64,000 bases of DNA from Streptomyces sp. NRRL S-337 (GCF_000720175.1 NZ_JOIX01000037.1:10143-74142); one strand, 5' to 3'; numbered from the stretch's first letter, positions 23,625 through 32,216 are shown. A program made the numbers and translations. The notes: generated by a model from the sequence alone, not told the origin.

Positions 23625-25448
23625 GTGCCCCGCGAGTTCCGAGCCGTGTCCCGTCCGCTGCTCCGCACGTCCCTCGCCCTGCTGGCCGGCACCACCCTCG
23701 CCGCGCCCCTCGCCCTGACCGGCCCCTCGGCCGCGGCCGCCGGGCCGTACACCGTCACCGCGCTCAAGGTCACCGTCCGTGCCGGCGGCCGCAGTTGCAC
23801 CGTCGACACCGACGTCTACCGACCGTCCGGCGTGGACGCGGCCCACTCCGCGCCCGCCGTGCTGACCACCAACGGGTTCGGTGGCAGCAAGGCGGACGGC
23901 TCCACCGACGCCCTCGCCAAGGCGTTCGCCGCCCGCGGCTATGTGGCGCTGGCCTACTCCGGCCTCGGCTTCGGCAGGACCGGCTGCCCGATCTCCCTGG
24001 ACGATCCCCGGACCGACGGCCGGGCGGCGAGCCAACTCGTCGATCTGCTGGCCGGATCGCGGACCGCCGACAACGGCACCCGCCTCGACTACGTCGCCAA
24101 GGACGGCCGGGGCGACCCTCGGGTCGGCATGATCGGCGGGTCCTACGGCGGGGCGATCCAGCTGGCGACGGCCGCCGTCGACCACCGGGTGGACGCCCTG
24201 GTGCCGCTGATCACCTGGAACGACCTGTCCTACTCCCTGGACCCCAACAACGCCGGTCGCCGGCAGGGCGTCGGCGGACCGGTACCGGGCGCCTACAAAT
24301 GGCAGTGGACCAACGGGTTCTTCCTGATCGGCGAGGCGCAGGGGCTGCTGCACCCCGGCATCGACCCGTCGCGGACCGGCGGCGCGGGCTGTCTGCACTT
24401 CGTCGCGCGGGCCTGCGGGACCAAGCGGCTGCTGGACTCCGGGAAGTACCCGGCAGCCCACACCGAGGCCATGCTCCGCTATGCGCGCAGCGTCTCTCCC
24501 GTCTCGTACCTGAAGTCCGTCACGGCGCCGACGCTGCTGGTCCAGGGCCAGGCCGACAGCCTCTTCAACCTCAACGAGGCCTCCGCCACCTACCGCGCCC
24601 TCACCGCCCAGGGCACCCCGGCGAAGATGATCTGGCAGTACTGGGGCCACAGCGGCGGCATCAAGAACCCGCCCGCGGGTGAACTCAGCCTCGCCAAGGG
24701 CAATATGGAGGGCAGCTACGTCGGACGCCGGATCCTCGCCTGGTTCGGCCGCTATCTGCGGCACCGCACGCACACCGGCACCGGGCCGGCCTTCGCGTAC
24801 TACCGGGACTGGGTGACCGGCGGGAACACCTACGCCACCTCGGCCGCCTTCCCGGCGGGCGGCAGCCGGCGGCTGTATCTGTCCGGCGACGGCAAGCTCG
24901 TCGACAACCGGGCCAAGGTGGTGCGCGGCAGCCGCGAGTACCGCAATCTGCGGGTCGCCACCAGCCATTCGGAGAGTTCGCTGGCCGGGATGCTCCGGTT
25001 GCCCGACCCGGCAGCGTTCGACGCCCGCGGAACGCATCTGGACTGGACGTCCGCGCCGGTCACCGGCCGGCCGGTGGACGTGGTGGGCGCGCCCAGGGTG
25101 ACGCTGAAGGTGGTCTCGCCGCGGACCGAGCAGGTGCAGAACTCCGCCGACGCGGCCGACAAGCTCGTGCTCTTCGCGAAGCTCTACGACGTCGCGCCGG
25201 ACGGCAAGCAGACGTTGGTGCACCGGCTGGTGGCCCCGGCCCGGGTGCCCGATGTGACCCGGCGGTTCACCGTGGAACTGCCGGGCATCGTGCACCGTTG
25301 GGAGCCGGGGCACCGACTGCGCTTCACCCTCGCCGCGAGCGACTCCGCCTACGCGGGCAATCGCGGGGTGAAGCCGGTGACGGTCACCAGCGCGCCCGAG
25401 GACACCGGGGTCCTCGAACTGCCGGTCACCCAGGGGGTGTTGCGGTAG
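23625..25448 (+). CDS. Secreted CocE/NonD-type hydrolase (X-Pro dipeptidyl-peptidase S15 family)
   Basis: 607-aa exported alpha/beta hydrolase. Its signal peptide spans about residues 1-40 (Arg-rich start, LLRTSLALLAGTTLAAPLAL core, ending ASAAA-like). The nucleophile elbow is GGSYGG (in MIGGSYGGAIQ), with downstream acid and histidine regions LLVQGQADSLF and YWGHSGG. The C-terminal beta-jelly-roll (about 380-600) is the PepX C domain. Family members remove X-Pro dipeptides or hydrolyse esters. The GTG at 23625 is chosen because GGAGG sits 5 nt upstream; an in-frame GTG at 23604 has no site. It lies downstream of the intracellular peptidase operon and may supply it with peptides. Confidence 0.92.
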   Translation: MPREFRAVSRPLLRTSLALLAGTTLAAPLALTGPSAAAAGPYTVTALKVTVRAGGRSCTVDTDVYRPSGVDAAHSAPAVLTTNGFGGSKADGSTDALAKAFAARGYVALAYSGLGFGRTGCPISLDDPRTDGRAASQLVDLLAGSRTADNGTRLDYVAKDGRGDPRVGMIGGSYGGAIQLATAAVDHRVDALVPLITWNDLSYSLDPNNAGRRQGVGGPVPGAYKWQWTNGFFLIGEAQGLLHPGIDPSRTGGAGCLHFVARACGTKRLLDSGKYPAAHTEAMLRYARSVSPVSYLKSVTAPTLLVQGQADSLFNLNEASATYRALTAQGTPAKMIWQYWGHSGGIKNPPAGELSLAKGNMEGSYVGRRILAWFGRYLRHRTHTGTGPAFAYYRDWVTGGNTYATSAAFPAGGSRRLYLSGDGKLVDNRAKVVRGSREYRNLRVATSHSESSLAGMLRLPDPAAFDARGTHLDWTSAPVTGRPVDVVGAPRVTLKVVSPRTEQVQNSADAADKLVLFAKLYDVAPDGKQTLVHRLVAPARVPDVTRRFTVELPGIVHRWEPGHRLRFTLAASDSAYAGNRGVKPVTVTSAPEDTGVLELPVTQGVLR

Positions 25449-25472
25449 CGGAGGGGGTGGACGGGTGTCGGC

Positions 25473-25667
25473 TCAGTCGTCCGTGATCGTGATGGCCTGC
25501 ACGGGGCAGGCCCGGGCGGCCTCCCGTACCAGCGGGTCGCCGGCGCCGTCCTCGCGGCCGGGACGCACCAGGCCGAAGCCGTCGTCGTCCTGGTCGAACA
25601 CCGCGGGGGCGGTCAGGGCGCACTGGCCGGCGCCGATACACACGTCCTGGTCGATGGTGATCCGCAT
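25473..25667 (-). CDS. [3Fe-4S] ferredoxin
   Basis: 64-aa ferredoxin of the type that donates electrons to bacterial CYPs. Three cluster cysteines are visible: CIGAGQC (C-x5-C) near residue 10 and CPVQAI near the C-terminus. An acidic middle segment is typical. The ATG at 25665-25667 follows AAAGGGG. It lies 35 nt downstream of the CYP gene on the same strand and is surely its redox partner. No ferredoxin reductase is present in the window. Confidence 0.95.
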   Translation of the reverse strand: MRITIDQDVCIGAGQCALTAPAVFDQDDDGFGLVRPGREDGAGDPLVREAARACPVQAITITDD

Positions 25668-25702
25668 GCCGGACCCCTTTCGTTCGTCCGCCGCCATGGC
25701 CG

Positions 25703-26890
25703 CTACCAGGCCAGCGGCAGTTCGATCATGCCTTGGAGAGTGTCCCCCGGTTTGAACGGAATCTCGGCAGCCGGTACGGCGAGTCGCAGATCCGGGATCC
25801 GGGTGAACAGCGAACGGAGCGCGATCTCCAGCTCCGCCCGGGCGAGGTTCTGGCCCAGGCACTGGTGGATGCCGAAGCCGAACGCGACGTGGTGCCGGGC
25901 GGACCGCCCGAAGTCCAGCCGGTCGGGCGCGGGGTAGGTGTTCTCGTCGCGGTTGATCAGGGACGCCGGGAACAGCACGCCGTCGTCGGCGCGGATCAGC
26001 TGACCGCCGACCTCGATGTCCTCCTTCGCCACCCGCAGCAGGCCGTCGGCGATGGACAGGAACCGCAGCAGCTCCTCCACCGCGGTCGGCATCAGGCTCT
26101 CCTCGGACTTCAACTGCGCCAGCTGCTCGGGGTGTTCGAGCAGTGTGAAGACGCCGAGCGAGATCATGTTGGCGGTGGTCTCGTGGCCGGCCACCAGCAG
26201 GATCATGGCGAGCCGGACCAGCTCGTCGTGTTCCAGGGCGCCGGCCCGGAGCCGGTCCTCGATCAGCTCGTCGAGCAGTCCGTCGCCCGGGCGCTTCTCC
26301 TTGTCGGCGATCAGCCCGGCGAAGTACTCCTCCAGCTTGGCCCGGGCGTCCTCCGCCTCCTCGGCCGAGCGGCCGCGCAGGATGCGGCGGGACTCCTCCT
26401 CGAAGAACTCGTGGTCGGCGTACGGGACGCCGAGCAGCGCGCAGATCACCATCGAGGGGACCGGCAGCGCGAACGCCGAGACCAACTCGGCCGGCGGGCC
26501 CTGTTCCAGCATCCGGTCGATCAGCTCGTCGACGATCAGCTGGATCTCCGGCCGCAGCGCGGCGGTCCGCTTGACGCTGAAGCTGGGGATCAGCATCCGG
26601 CGCTGGGTGTTGTGCTCCGGGTCGTCCACCCCGATCAGCGGGGTGCGGACCCGGCGGATCGCCGCGAACCGCTCGAAGGGGATCGGAAAGGCCGGGTTCT
26701 GCCGGTCGGCCGACAGCCGCGGGTCGCTCAGCAGCGCCCGCGCCTCGGCGTGGCCGGTGACCGCCCATACCTTGCGGCCGTCGTAGAAGGTCACCTGCGT
26801 CAGCGGTCCGGCCTCCCGGAGCGGCTGGTAGGCACTGGGTGGGTGGTAGGGACAGGTGCGGTCCTGGAAGTAGGAAATGGCTTCGGTCAC
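25703..26890 (-). CDS. Cytochrome P450 (CYP105-like)
   Basis: 395-aa soluble bacterial P450 monooxygenase. The I-helix oxygen-binding motif AGHETT is at residues 234-239, the ExxR motif in EELLR, and the heme loop [10 protein letters not shown] with the thiolate ligand Cys344. Length and sequence flavour resemble the CYP105 family, which hydroxylates xenobiotics and macrolides. GTG start at 26888-26890 with GGGAGG 6 nt upstream. It forms an operon with the ferredoxin. A dyad 28 nt before the start may be an operator, and a TetR gene lies upstream on the same strand. Substrate unknown. Confidence 0.95.
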   Translation of the reverse strand: MTEAISYFQDRTCPYHPPSAYQPLREAGPLTQVTFYDGRKVWAVTGHAEARALLSDPRLSADRQNPAFPIPFERFAAIRRVRTPLIGVDDPEHNTQRRMLIPSFSVKRTAALRPEIQLIVDELIDRMLEQGPPAELVSAFALPVPSMVICALLGVPYADHEFFEEESRRILRGRSAEEAEDARAKLEEYFAGLIADKEKRPGDGLLDELIEDRLRAGALEHDELVRLAMILLVAGHETTANMISLGVFTLLEHPEQLAQLKSEESLMPTAVEELLRFLSIADGLLRVAKEDIEVGGQLIRADDGVLFPASLINRDENTYPAPDRLDFGRSARHHVAFGFGIHQCLGQNLARAELEIALRSLFTRIPDLRLAVPAAEIPFKPGDTLQGMIELPLAW

Positions 26891-26917
26891 GACATGCCTC
26901 CCGGGCGAGGGGGGTTG

Positions 26918-26936
26918 GAGTGGACTCGAACCACTC
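26918..26936. promoter_or_regulatory. Dyad upstream of the CYP gene
   Basis: The perfect inverted repeat GAGTGG-N7-CCACTC is centred 37 nt before the P450 start codon. Its position fits a repressor operator or a leader hairpin. It differs from the CATACG-type sites next to the nearby TetR gene, so a different regulator may act here. Confidence 0.4.
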
Positions 26937-27085
26937 GGGTGTGGGATGTCAACGCACCTGCGCGCCGTATTCGCCGCGCTGATCTCCACTTCATGCCTCG
27001 GGCACATGGCGCGTCTACGCGTAGATCGGCCAACTTGGTTCATCTTCGGTCGAGTTCGGGCACCGGTACCTCCTCCTGCCAGCCG

Positions 27086-27685
27086 TCACAGCGGACGCAC
27101 CAGCATGTCGATCACGTCGTCCAGATAGTGCTCGCGCGCGGCCGCGTCCGGCAGGCTCCGCGGGACGGCGTGCGCCAGCTGGGTGTGCCCGAGGTAGGCG
27201 GTGTACGCCAGCAGTCCGCGCCGGCGCGCCTCCTCCTCGGGGAAGCCCAGCTCCGCGAAGAGCGAGGCGACGTAGCCGATCCGCCGTTCGGTGACCCGGG
27301 CCAGTGCGGCCGCGACCCTGGGCTGCGCCGCGGTCGCGAGCAGGGAGACCTCCAAGGGGTCCTCGGCGGACCGGTTCGCGGCGTGCAGCAGCAGCCGGCG
27401 CAGCCGCTCGCCGGGGTCCGGCTCGGCCTCGACCTCGGTGATCACGGCCTCCGTGCCGAGCTGCTCCCAGCGCTCCAGGGCGGCCTCGACCAGCGCCTCC
27501 CGGTTGGCGAAGTGCCAGTAGAAGCTGCCCTTCGTCGTGCCGAGCCGGGCGGCCAGCGGCTCCACGGCCACCGCCGCGAGACCGCCCTCGCCGATGGCCG
27601 CGAGGGCGGCGTCGGCCCAGTCCTGCGCGGTCAGCCGCTGCCGGGGGACGCCGCCGGATTCCTTCACCCGCTGCTGTCGTGCCAT
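27086..27685 (-). CDS. TetR-family regulator
   Basis: 199-aa repressor with an N-terminal TetR helix-turn-helix (LTAQDWADAALAAIGEGGL; TTKGSFYWHFANREALVEAA) and a helical ligand-binding domain. I chose the ATG at 27683-27685: on the minus strand TAGCGT (27692-27697) ends 6 nt before it, the leaderless pattern, and no ribosome site exists. An ATG two codons upstream (27691) is the alternative. Twin CATACG dyads in the 51-bp gap to the divergent SRPBCC/DUF2867 gene imply autoregulation and control of that gene. The CYP operon 195 nt downstream may also be a target. Confidence 0.92.
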   Translation of the reverse strand: MARQQRVKESGGVPRQRLTAQDWADAALAAIGEGGLAAVAVEPLAARLGTTKGSFYWHFANREALVEAALERWEQLGTEAVITEVEAEPDPGERLRRLLLHAANRSAEDPLEVSLLATAAQPRVAAALARVTERRIGYVASLFAELGFPEEEARRRGLLAYTAYLGHTQLAHAVPRSLPDAAAREHYLDDVIDMLVRPL

Positions 27686-27688
27686 GTC

Positions 27689-27726
27689 CATACGCTACCG
27701 TACGGTAAAACATACGCCACCGTATG
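27689..27726. promoter_or_regulatory. Two TetR-type operators between divergent genes
   Basis: CATACG-N4-CGTACG (27689-27704) and the perfect palindrome CATACG-N4-CGTATG (27711-27726) have centres exactly 22 bp apart. They fill the gap between the TetR gene and the plus-strand gene and overlap both the TAGCGT -10 box of the regulator and the presumed promoter of its partner. This is a compact two-way repressor switch. Confidence 0.72.
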
Positions 27727-27736
27727 GAGGTGCTCC

Positions 27737-28633
27737 GTGCGTACCGTTCGCGACGTCCATTCCCGCACCGTCCAGGCCCCGGCCGAGACCGTCGGCGCCC
27801 TGCTCGACCGGCTCGGCAGCGACCACGACCCGCTCTTCCCCGCGCCGGCCTGGCCCCCGATGCGTTTCGACCGCCCGCTGGGCGTCGGCGCGGACGGCGG
27901 CCACGGCTTCGTCCGCTACCGCGTCGGCGCGTACGAGCCCGGCCGCCGCATCCGCTTCGACTTCACCGACGGCAGCCGCGGCCGGCACGAGGTCACCGTC
28001 CGCCCCGACGGCCCCGACCGCTGCCGCGTGGAACACCTCCTGGAGGCACAACTCCCGCCCGTCCGGAGGCTGTTGTGGACCGTCGCGATCCGTGCGATGC
28101 ACCGCACCGTCGTCCAGGAGCTCTTCGACAACATCGAACGGGCCGCCGCGGGACGGCGGATACCGCCACCCCGCCGCTCCCCGTGGATCCGCCTGCTGCA
28201 CCGCCTGGCGTGGGACCGCGCCCGGGCGGTCGAACTGCCCGCCGCCGCGCGGCTCGCGCGCCGGGCCTTCCCGCGCACCGACTTCGAGGACGCCTGGCAG
28301 CTGGATCTCCGGCCCGGCCTGCCGGACGCCCCGGAGGAGTGGCAGGGCGTACTGCGCGGCGCCCCCTTCCCGGTCGTCGGCCGGACGGACCAGGAGCTGC
28401 TGCTCGGCGAGGACGCCCGGCACCTCGACTTCCGCGCCTCGCTCCTGGTCGCGGACGGCACCGTCACCCTCGGCACGGTCGTCCGCATTCACAACACGGC
28501 CGGCCGGCTCTACTTCGCGGTGGTCCGCCGCGTCCACCCCTTCATGGCCCGCACGATGCTCCGCCGCATCCACCGCCGCCTGGCCCTCGCCGCCCCGACC
28601 GCGGCCGAGCGGGAGGCGGCGGTGCGGACCTGA
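27737..28633 (+). CDS. Two-domain protein: SRPBCC-like plus DUF2867
   Basis: 298 aa with no membrane segment. Residues about 1-135 look like a helix-grip SRPBCC domain (VHSRTVQAPAETVGALLDRL; a strand-rich centre; a long helix before residue 140). Residues about 170-290 match the DUF2867 pattern, ending in VVRIHNTAGRLYFAVVRRVH and FMARTMLRR. DUF2867 occurs in several actinobacterial oxidoreductase-type proteins; its function is unknown. GTG start with GGAGG 6 nt upstream. Divergent from a TetR gene with twin operators between, so it is probably the main target of that regulator. Confidence 0.85.
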   Translation: MRTVRDVHSRTVQAPAETVGALLDRLGSDHDPLFPAPAWPPMRFDRPLGVGADGGHGFVRYRVGAYEPGRRIRFDFTDGSRGRHEVTVRPDGPDRCRVEHLLEAQLPPVRRLLWTVAIRAMHRTVVQELFDNIERAAAGRRIPPPRRSPWIRLLHRLAWDRARAVELPAAARLARRAFPRTDFEDAWQLDLRPGLPDAPEEWQGVLRGAPFPVVGRTDQELLLGEDARHLDFRASLLVADGTVTLGTVVRIHNTAGRLYFAVVRRVHPFMARTMLRRIHRRLALAAPTAAEREAAVRT

Positions 28634-28642
28634 GCGGCCGGG

Positions 28643-28780
28643 CTACTTCTCCAGGAGCGTGAGCAGGAAGGTGACCACCACGACGCCGATGCCCAGGGCG
28701 GCGCCGAGCACCGGGTTGACGTAGGCGAGGTAGACGGCGAGGCCGCCGAGCACGAGGGCGAGTGCGGTGCGAGTGTCCAT
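28643..28780 (-). CDS. Small single-helix membrane protein
   Basis: 45-aa peptide: a short polar start (MDTRTA), then a nearly continuous hydrophobic stretch from residue 7 to 42 able to form one or two transmembrane helices, ending LLEK. The ATG at 28778-28780 has no strong ribosome site. A longer frame upstream is less plausible. It is convergent with the DUF2867 gene, divergent from the sigma factor gene, and shares with the latter a region containing a long inverted repeat. Function unknown; too short for assignment. Confidence 0.6.
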   Translation of the reverse strand: MDTRTALALVLGGLAVYLAYVNPVLGAALGIGVVVVTFLLTLLEK

Positions 28781-28803
28781 ACCGTCAAGTCCCGCCGGGG
28801 CGG

Positions 28804-28840
28804 CCGGAATTTTCATCCCGGCCCGATGAAAAACTTCCGG
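28804..28840. promoter_or_regulatory. Long inverted repeat between small membrane protein and sigma factor genes
   Basis: CCGGAA followed by TTTTCATC (28804-28817) is mirrored by GATGAAAA and TTCCGG (28825-28840), with a 7-nt centre and one 2-nt bulge. Each strand also reads GGAA...CGAT/GGAT-like, reminiscent of ECF-type -35/-10 elements, though the spacing is short. Lying between divergent genes, it is probably an operator or a two-way promoter, not a terminator. Confidence 0.5.
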
Positions 28841-28909
28841 CCCCCGTCCCGTCCTTCCAGGGAGCCCGGGACCCCCGAGCGGTACCCGGTCAGCGGAGAG
28901 GGACGACAC

Positions 28910-29479
28910 ATGAGGCAGCTCTCAGGGGGCGGAAGCGACTCCGCGGAGTCACCCCGCCGGCTGTCCAAGGAGCGCGAGGCCGAGCTGATGGAGGCGCTGC
29001 GTACCGTCGAGCCGCGGCTGATCGCCTCGGTCACGCGGGTCACCCACGACTACCACCTGGCCCAGGACATCACCCAGGAGGTGTGCATCGCCATCTTCCA
29101 GGAGTTCCGCAAGGGCACGAGGTTCGAGAAGCCGGTCCTGGTCTTCGCGACCGTGGTGGCCCGCAACAAGCTCCGCGACCACTGGCGCAAGAGCTCCTCG
29201 GGCGAGCGGCCGTACGACGAACCACCTGAGCACGGGCGGCGGTTCGGCCCGGACCCGGCCGCCGGCCTCGAATACCTGGAGCTGCTGGAGTCGGTGAAGG
29301 CGGCGATCGCCGACGAGCGGCAGGCGGCGGTCTGGGAGCTCACCCACGTCTGGGGCCTGAAGGGCACCGAGATCGCGGAACTGCTGGAGATCTCCTCGGC
29401 GACGGTGAGCCGGCAGCTGGCCGCGGCCGAGGCGAAGGCGAAGTTCTGGCGGGAGGACGAGGACCTGGAACCGGCGTAG
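28910..29479 (+). CDS. ECF-like RNA polymerase sigma factor
   Basis: 189-aa sigma-70 family protein. Region 2 contains HDYHLAQDITQEVCIAIFQEF near residues 45-65 (paraphrased; core DITQEV). Region 4 near 140-175 has the helix-turn-helix GLKGTEIAELLEISSATVSR. The ATG at 28910 follows GGAGAGGG. No anti-sigma gene with a ZAS-type zinc motif is adjacent; the small membrane protein divergent from it is the only membrane candidate and is very short. A hairpin terminator follows directly. The inverted repeat upstream could be its own promoter. Confidence 0.88.
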   Translation: MRQLSGGGSDSAESPRRLSKEREAELMEALRTVEPRLIASVTRVTHDYHLAQDITQEVCIAIFQEFRKGTRFEKPVLVFATVVARNKLRDHWRKSSSGERPYDEPPEHGRRFGPDPAAGLEYLELLESVKAAIADERQAAVWELTHVWGLKGTEIAELLEISSATVSRQLAAAEAKAKFWREDEDLEPA

Positions 29480-29490
29480 GCCACGGGCTC

Positions 29491-29516
29491 CCGGCGGCCG
29501 CACCTTGGCGGCCGCC
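29491..29516 (+). terminator. Hairpin terminator after the sigma factor gene
   Basis: CGGCGGCCGC (29491-29500) pairs perfectly with GCGGCCGCCG (29507-29516) around the loop ACCTTG. It begins 11 nt after the sigma factor stop. There is no U-run, as usual for this GC content. Confidence 0.7.
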
Positions 29517-29638
29517 GCCCGCCCACCGTCCCGGCGCCGCCTGCCGGGCTGGATCCCGCCCCGAGGCCGTGCGTCAACGCGGCTTCAGGGTGGGACCTAT
29601 CCCGCCCCGGTCCTGCACATCCGAAATGGGGAGCATCC

Positions 29639-29878
29639 ATGAGTGAACGTCAGTCCTCTCCGCACGAGAGGCTGCTGACCTACCTCCGAGAGGGGGACCG
29701 CCTCGTGCCACCGGACACCCGCAGCGCGCACGACTGGGACCTGCGCTACGGGGCCCTCGCGGCGGCAGCCGACCTTGGCGGGGCCACCGAACCACCGGAG
29801 CCCACCGACCTCTCGCCGGCGTCCTGGTACGACGACGGACACGAGGCGGGCCTCGGCCGATCGGTGGTGAACCGGTGA
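29639..29878 (+). CDS. Small hypothetical acidic protein
   Basis: 79-aa soluble protein with no recognised domain. It is rich in Asp, Glu and Pro, with an aromatic motif SASWYDDGHEAGLG-like near the end. The ATG at 29639 follows GGGGAG, and codon use has the high third-position GC of real genes, which supports it as a gene. It lies downstream of the sigma factor, separated by a terminator and 160 nt, so it is probably its own transcript. Function unknown. Confidence 0.6.
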   Translation: MSERQSSPHERLLTYLREGDRLVPPDTRSAHDWDLRYGALAAAADLGGATEPPEPTDLSPASWYDDGHEAGLGRSVVNR

Positions 29879-30059
29879 AGATCGGTCGCCTACGGAGGGA
29901 CCTGAGTCCGCACGCGCACGTCACGGGGGGCGGGCGCGCGCGGAGTTGACGGCGGGGGCACCGGCGGCGCGGCCACACGGGGGTGGGCGGCGCCGGCGGG
30001 GCCCGGAGCCGGCCGCAGTAGGTTCCGGCGGGTCGCGGGGGCCGTGGCAGACTGCCTGT

Positions 30060-31559
30060 ATGGGGCAACGACAGGGTGAGGGGGGCGGGCGCGGCACCGC
30101 TTCGGCGTGGGCGGCGCTCGGAGGTGAGCCGGGGCTGATCGAGCGGGTCGCGTACCGCGGACCGGGCGGTCTGCTGCCGGCGCGGCTTGCGGTGGGCACC
30201 TTGGCACGGGGCACGGTGGCCGTGTGCGCGCTCGCCGCGGCCGAGCTGGCGGCGGCCCGCCGCGGCGGCCCGGTACCCGCCGTACGCGTCGACGACGGGG
30301 CGGTCGCCACCGCCTTCGTCAGTGAACGCCACCTCCGGATCGACGGCCGTCCGGCGCCGGCGTTCGCGCCGCTGTCCCGCTTCTGGCGGGCCGCCGACGG
30401 CTGGGTGCGTACCCACGCCAACTACCCGCACCACCGCGCCCGGTTGCTCCGGGCGCTCGGTCTGCCGGACGGTGCCGGGGCCCCGGAGGTCGAGGCCGAG
30501 CTGGCCGGGCGCGCGGCCGAGGAGATCGAGGAGACCGTGTACGCGGCCGGCGGGCTGGCCGTCGCGGCGCGTACGCCCGGGCAGTGGGCGCGGCATCCGC
30601 AGGGCGCGGCGGTGGCCGCCCGTCCGCTGCTGACCCTGGGCCCGCTCGACGCCGGTGGACCGCCGCGCGTCCTGCCGCCGCTCGTGGGGCACCCGGTGCG
30701 GCCCGCCGCCGGTCTGCGGGTCCTAGACCTGACCCGGGTGATCGCCGGCCCGGTCGCCACCCGCACCCTCGCCCTGCTCGGCGCGGACGTGCTGCGCATC
30801 GACGCACCGCAGTTGCCGGAGAGCCAGGACGCGCACAGCGACACCGGATTCGGCAAGCGGTCCACCGCCCTCGACCTCGGCTCGGCCGCCGGCCGGGCCA
30901 CCTTCGAGGAGTTGCTCGCCCGCGCCGACGTCGTGGTCACCGGCTACCGCCCGGGCGCCCTCGACCGTTTCGGCCTGGCCCCCGGGGAGCTGGCCGCCCG
31001 CCGCCCGGGGCTGGTGGTGGCCCGCCTCTCCGCGTGGGGCGACGACGGCCCCTGGGGCGGGCGGCGCGGCTTCGACAGCCTGGTGCAGGTGGCCACCGGC
31101 ATCGCCGCCGTCGAGGCGGGCCCGGACGGGACCCCCGGCGCGCTCCCCGCCCAGGCCCTCGACCACGGCACCGGCTATCTGCTGGCCGCCGCCGTACTCC
31201 GCGCACTGACCGAACAGACCCGCACCGGCGGCCCGTTCCTCGCCACCCTCTCCCTGGCCCGCACCGCCCACTGGCTGATGCACGACCTGTCGGAGGGCGA
31301 CGGGAGCGGGGGCACCGATGGGAAGGGGAGGGGGGAGGGGAAGGCGGAGGACGGACTCAGGAACGGGCCCGGGCGGCCGCCGGCCGGTGCCGCGGAGCCC
31401 GGCGACCGTGGGTACGACCCGGCGGACCACCTCCGGGAGACCGTCGGTCCGCTCGGCCGGCTGCGTCACGCCCTGCCGCCGGTCTGCTTCGACGGCGCGC
31501 CGGACACCTGGGCGACCCCGCCCGGCCGGGTGGGCGCGGACGCCCCGGTGTGGCGCTGA
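30060..31559 (+). CDS. Family III CoA-transferase (CaiB/BaiF) with permuted halves
   Basis: 499 aa. Residues about 219-420 are the Rossmann half of family III CoA-transferases (GLRVLDLTRVIAGP at about 219; LDHGTGYLLAA at about 366-376, whose Asp matches the catalytic aspartate forming the aspartyl-CoA adduct). In ordinary members the segment of the type DGWVRTHANYPHH, ending in a TP-x-x-W-x-x-HPQ-like helix, comes after this half; here it comes before it, at about 113-210. The protein therefore looks circularly permuted or a truncated tandem. ATG 30060 has no ribosome site, and CAGACT ends 6 nt upstream, so it is perhaps leaderless. A low-complexity insert lies near residues 415-440. Substrate acid unknown. 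Confidence 0.82.
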   Translation: MGQRQGEGGGRGTASAWAALGGEPGLIERVAYRGPGGLLPARLAVGTLARGTVAVCALAAAELAAARRGGPVPAVRVDDGAVATAFVSERHLRIDGRPAPAFAPLSRFWRAADGWVRTHANYPHHRARLLRALGLPDGAGAPEVEAELAGRAAEEIEETVYAAGGLAVAARTPGQWARHPQGAAVAARPLLTLGPLDAGGPPRVLPPLVGHPVRPAAGLRVLDLTRVIAGPVATRTLALLGADVLRIDAPQLPESQDAHSDTGFGKRSTALDLGSAAGRATFEELLARADVVVTGYRPGALDRFGLAPGELAARRPGLVVARLSAWGDDGPWGGRRGFDSLVQVATGIAAVEAGPDGTPGALPAQALDHGTGYLLAAAVLRALTEQTRTGGPFLATLSLARTAHWLMHDLSEGDGSGGTDGKGRGEGKAEDGLRNGPGRPPAGAAEPGDRGYDPADHLRETVGPLGRLRHALPPVCFDGAPDTWATPPGRVGADAPVWR

Positions 31560-31658
31560 GAGGTGGTGCTGAGGGCGGGACGCCGAGAGGCGGCGCCGAG
31601 GGTGTGGCGCTGCCCGTAATCGCTGGCCGTACCGTGCGGCCGTCCGTACGATTTGCCG

Positions 31659-32216
31659 GTGACGATCAACCACCGCTACCTCGCGCGCGGACCGCGGGTG
31701 GGCATCCGGCCCTTCACCGCCGCCGACCGGGACGAGTTCACCGCCGGGGCGCGCGCCAGCGCCGAGCTGCACCGGCCGTGGCTCCACCCGCCGACCGACG
31801 CCGCCGCCTTTGACGCCTATCTGCTCAGGCTGCAGGAACCCCAGCGCGAGGGCTTCCTGATCTGCGAGCTCACCACCGGCCGGATCGCGGGCTACCTCAC
31901 GATCAACAACATCGTGCACGGCGCCTTCCGCTGCGGTGCGATCGGCTACGGCGCCTTCGCGCACGCCGCCGGCCGAGGCCTGATGAGCGAGGGGCTGCGC
32001 CTGGTGCTCCACCATGCCTTCGGCGCGCTGGGCCTGCACCGGCTGGAGGTCAACATCCAGCCGGAGAACGCCTCTTCGCTCGCCCTCGTCCGGCGCGCCG
32101 GCTTCCGTCGCGAGGGGTTCTCCCCGGACTTCCTCTTCATCGACGGCGCCTGGCGCGACCACGAACGCTGGGCGATCACCAGTGAGATGGTCACGGACGG
32201 GGCACCGGCCACGTAA
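31659..32216 (+). CDS. GNAT acetyltransferase, RimJ/RimL type
   Basis: 185-aa acetyltransferase resembling ribosomal-protein N-terminal acetyltransferases. It begins in VGIRPFTAADRDEF, followed by the acetyl-CoA loop HAAGRGLMSEGLRLVLHHAF and the motif B region HRLEVNIQPENASSLALVRR, then AGFRREGF. Start set at GTG 31659: TACGAT (31647-31652) ends 6 nt before it and no ribosome site is seen, suggesting a leaderless mRNA; TTG 31653 is possible. Substrate could be a ribosomal protein or a small amine. Confidence 0.9.
   Translation: MTINHRYLARGPRVGIRPFTAADRDEFTAGARASAELHRPWLHPPTDAAAFDAYLLRLQEPQREGFLICELTTGRIAGYLTINNIVHGAFRCGAIGYGAFAHAAGRGLMSEGLRLVLHHAFGALGLHRLEVNIQPENASSLALVRRAGFRREGFSPDFLFIDGAWRDHERWAITSEMVTDGAPAT

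Noticed and set aside
26913..26940. T-arm-like sequence on the minus strand (stem AGTGG/CCACT with loop TTCGAGT), suggesting a tRNA 3' end or attachment site
   Set aside because: No matching acceptor strand or anticodon arm is found at the required distance and there is no integrase; read as a plain dyad instead.
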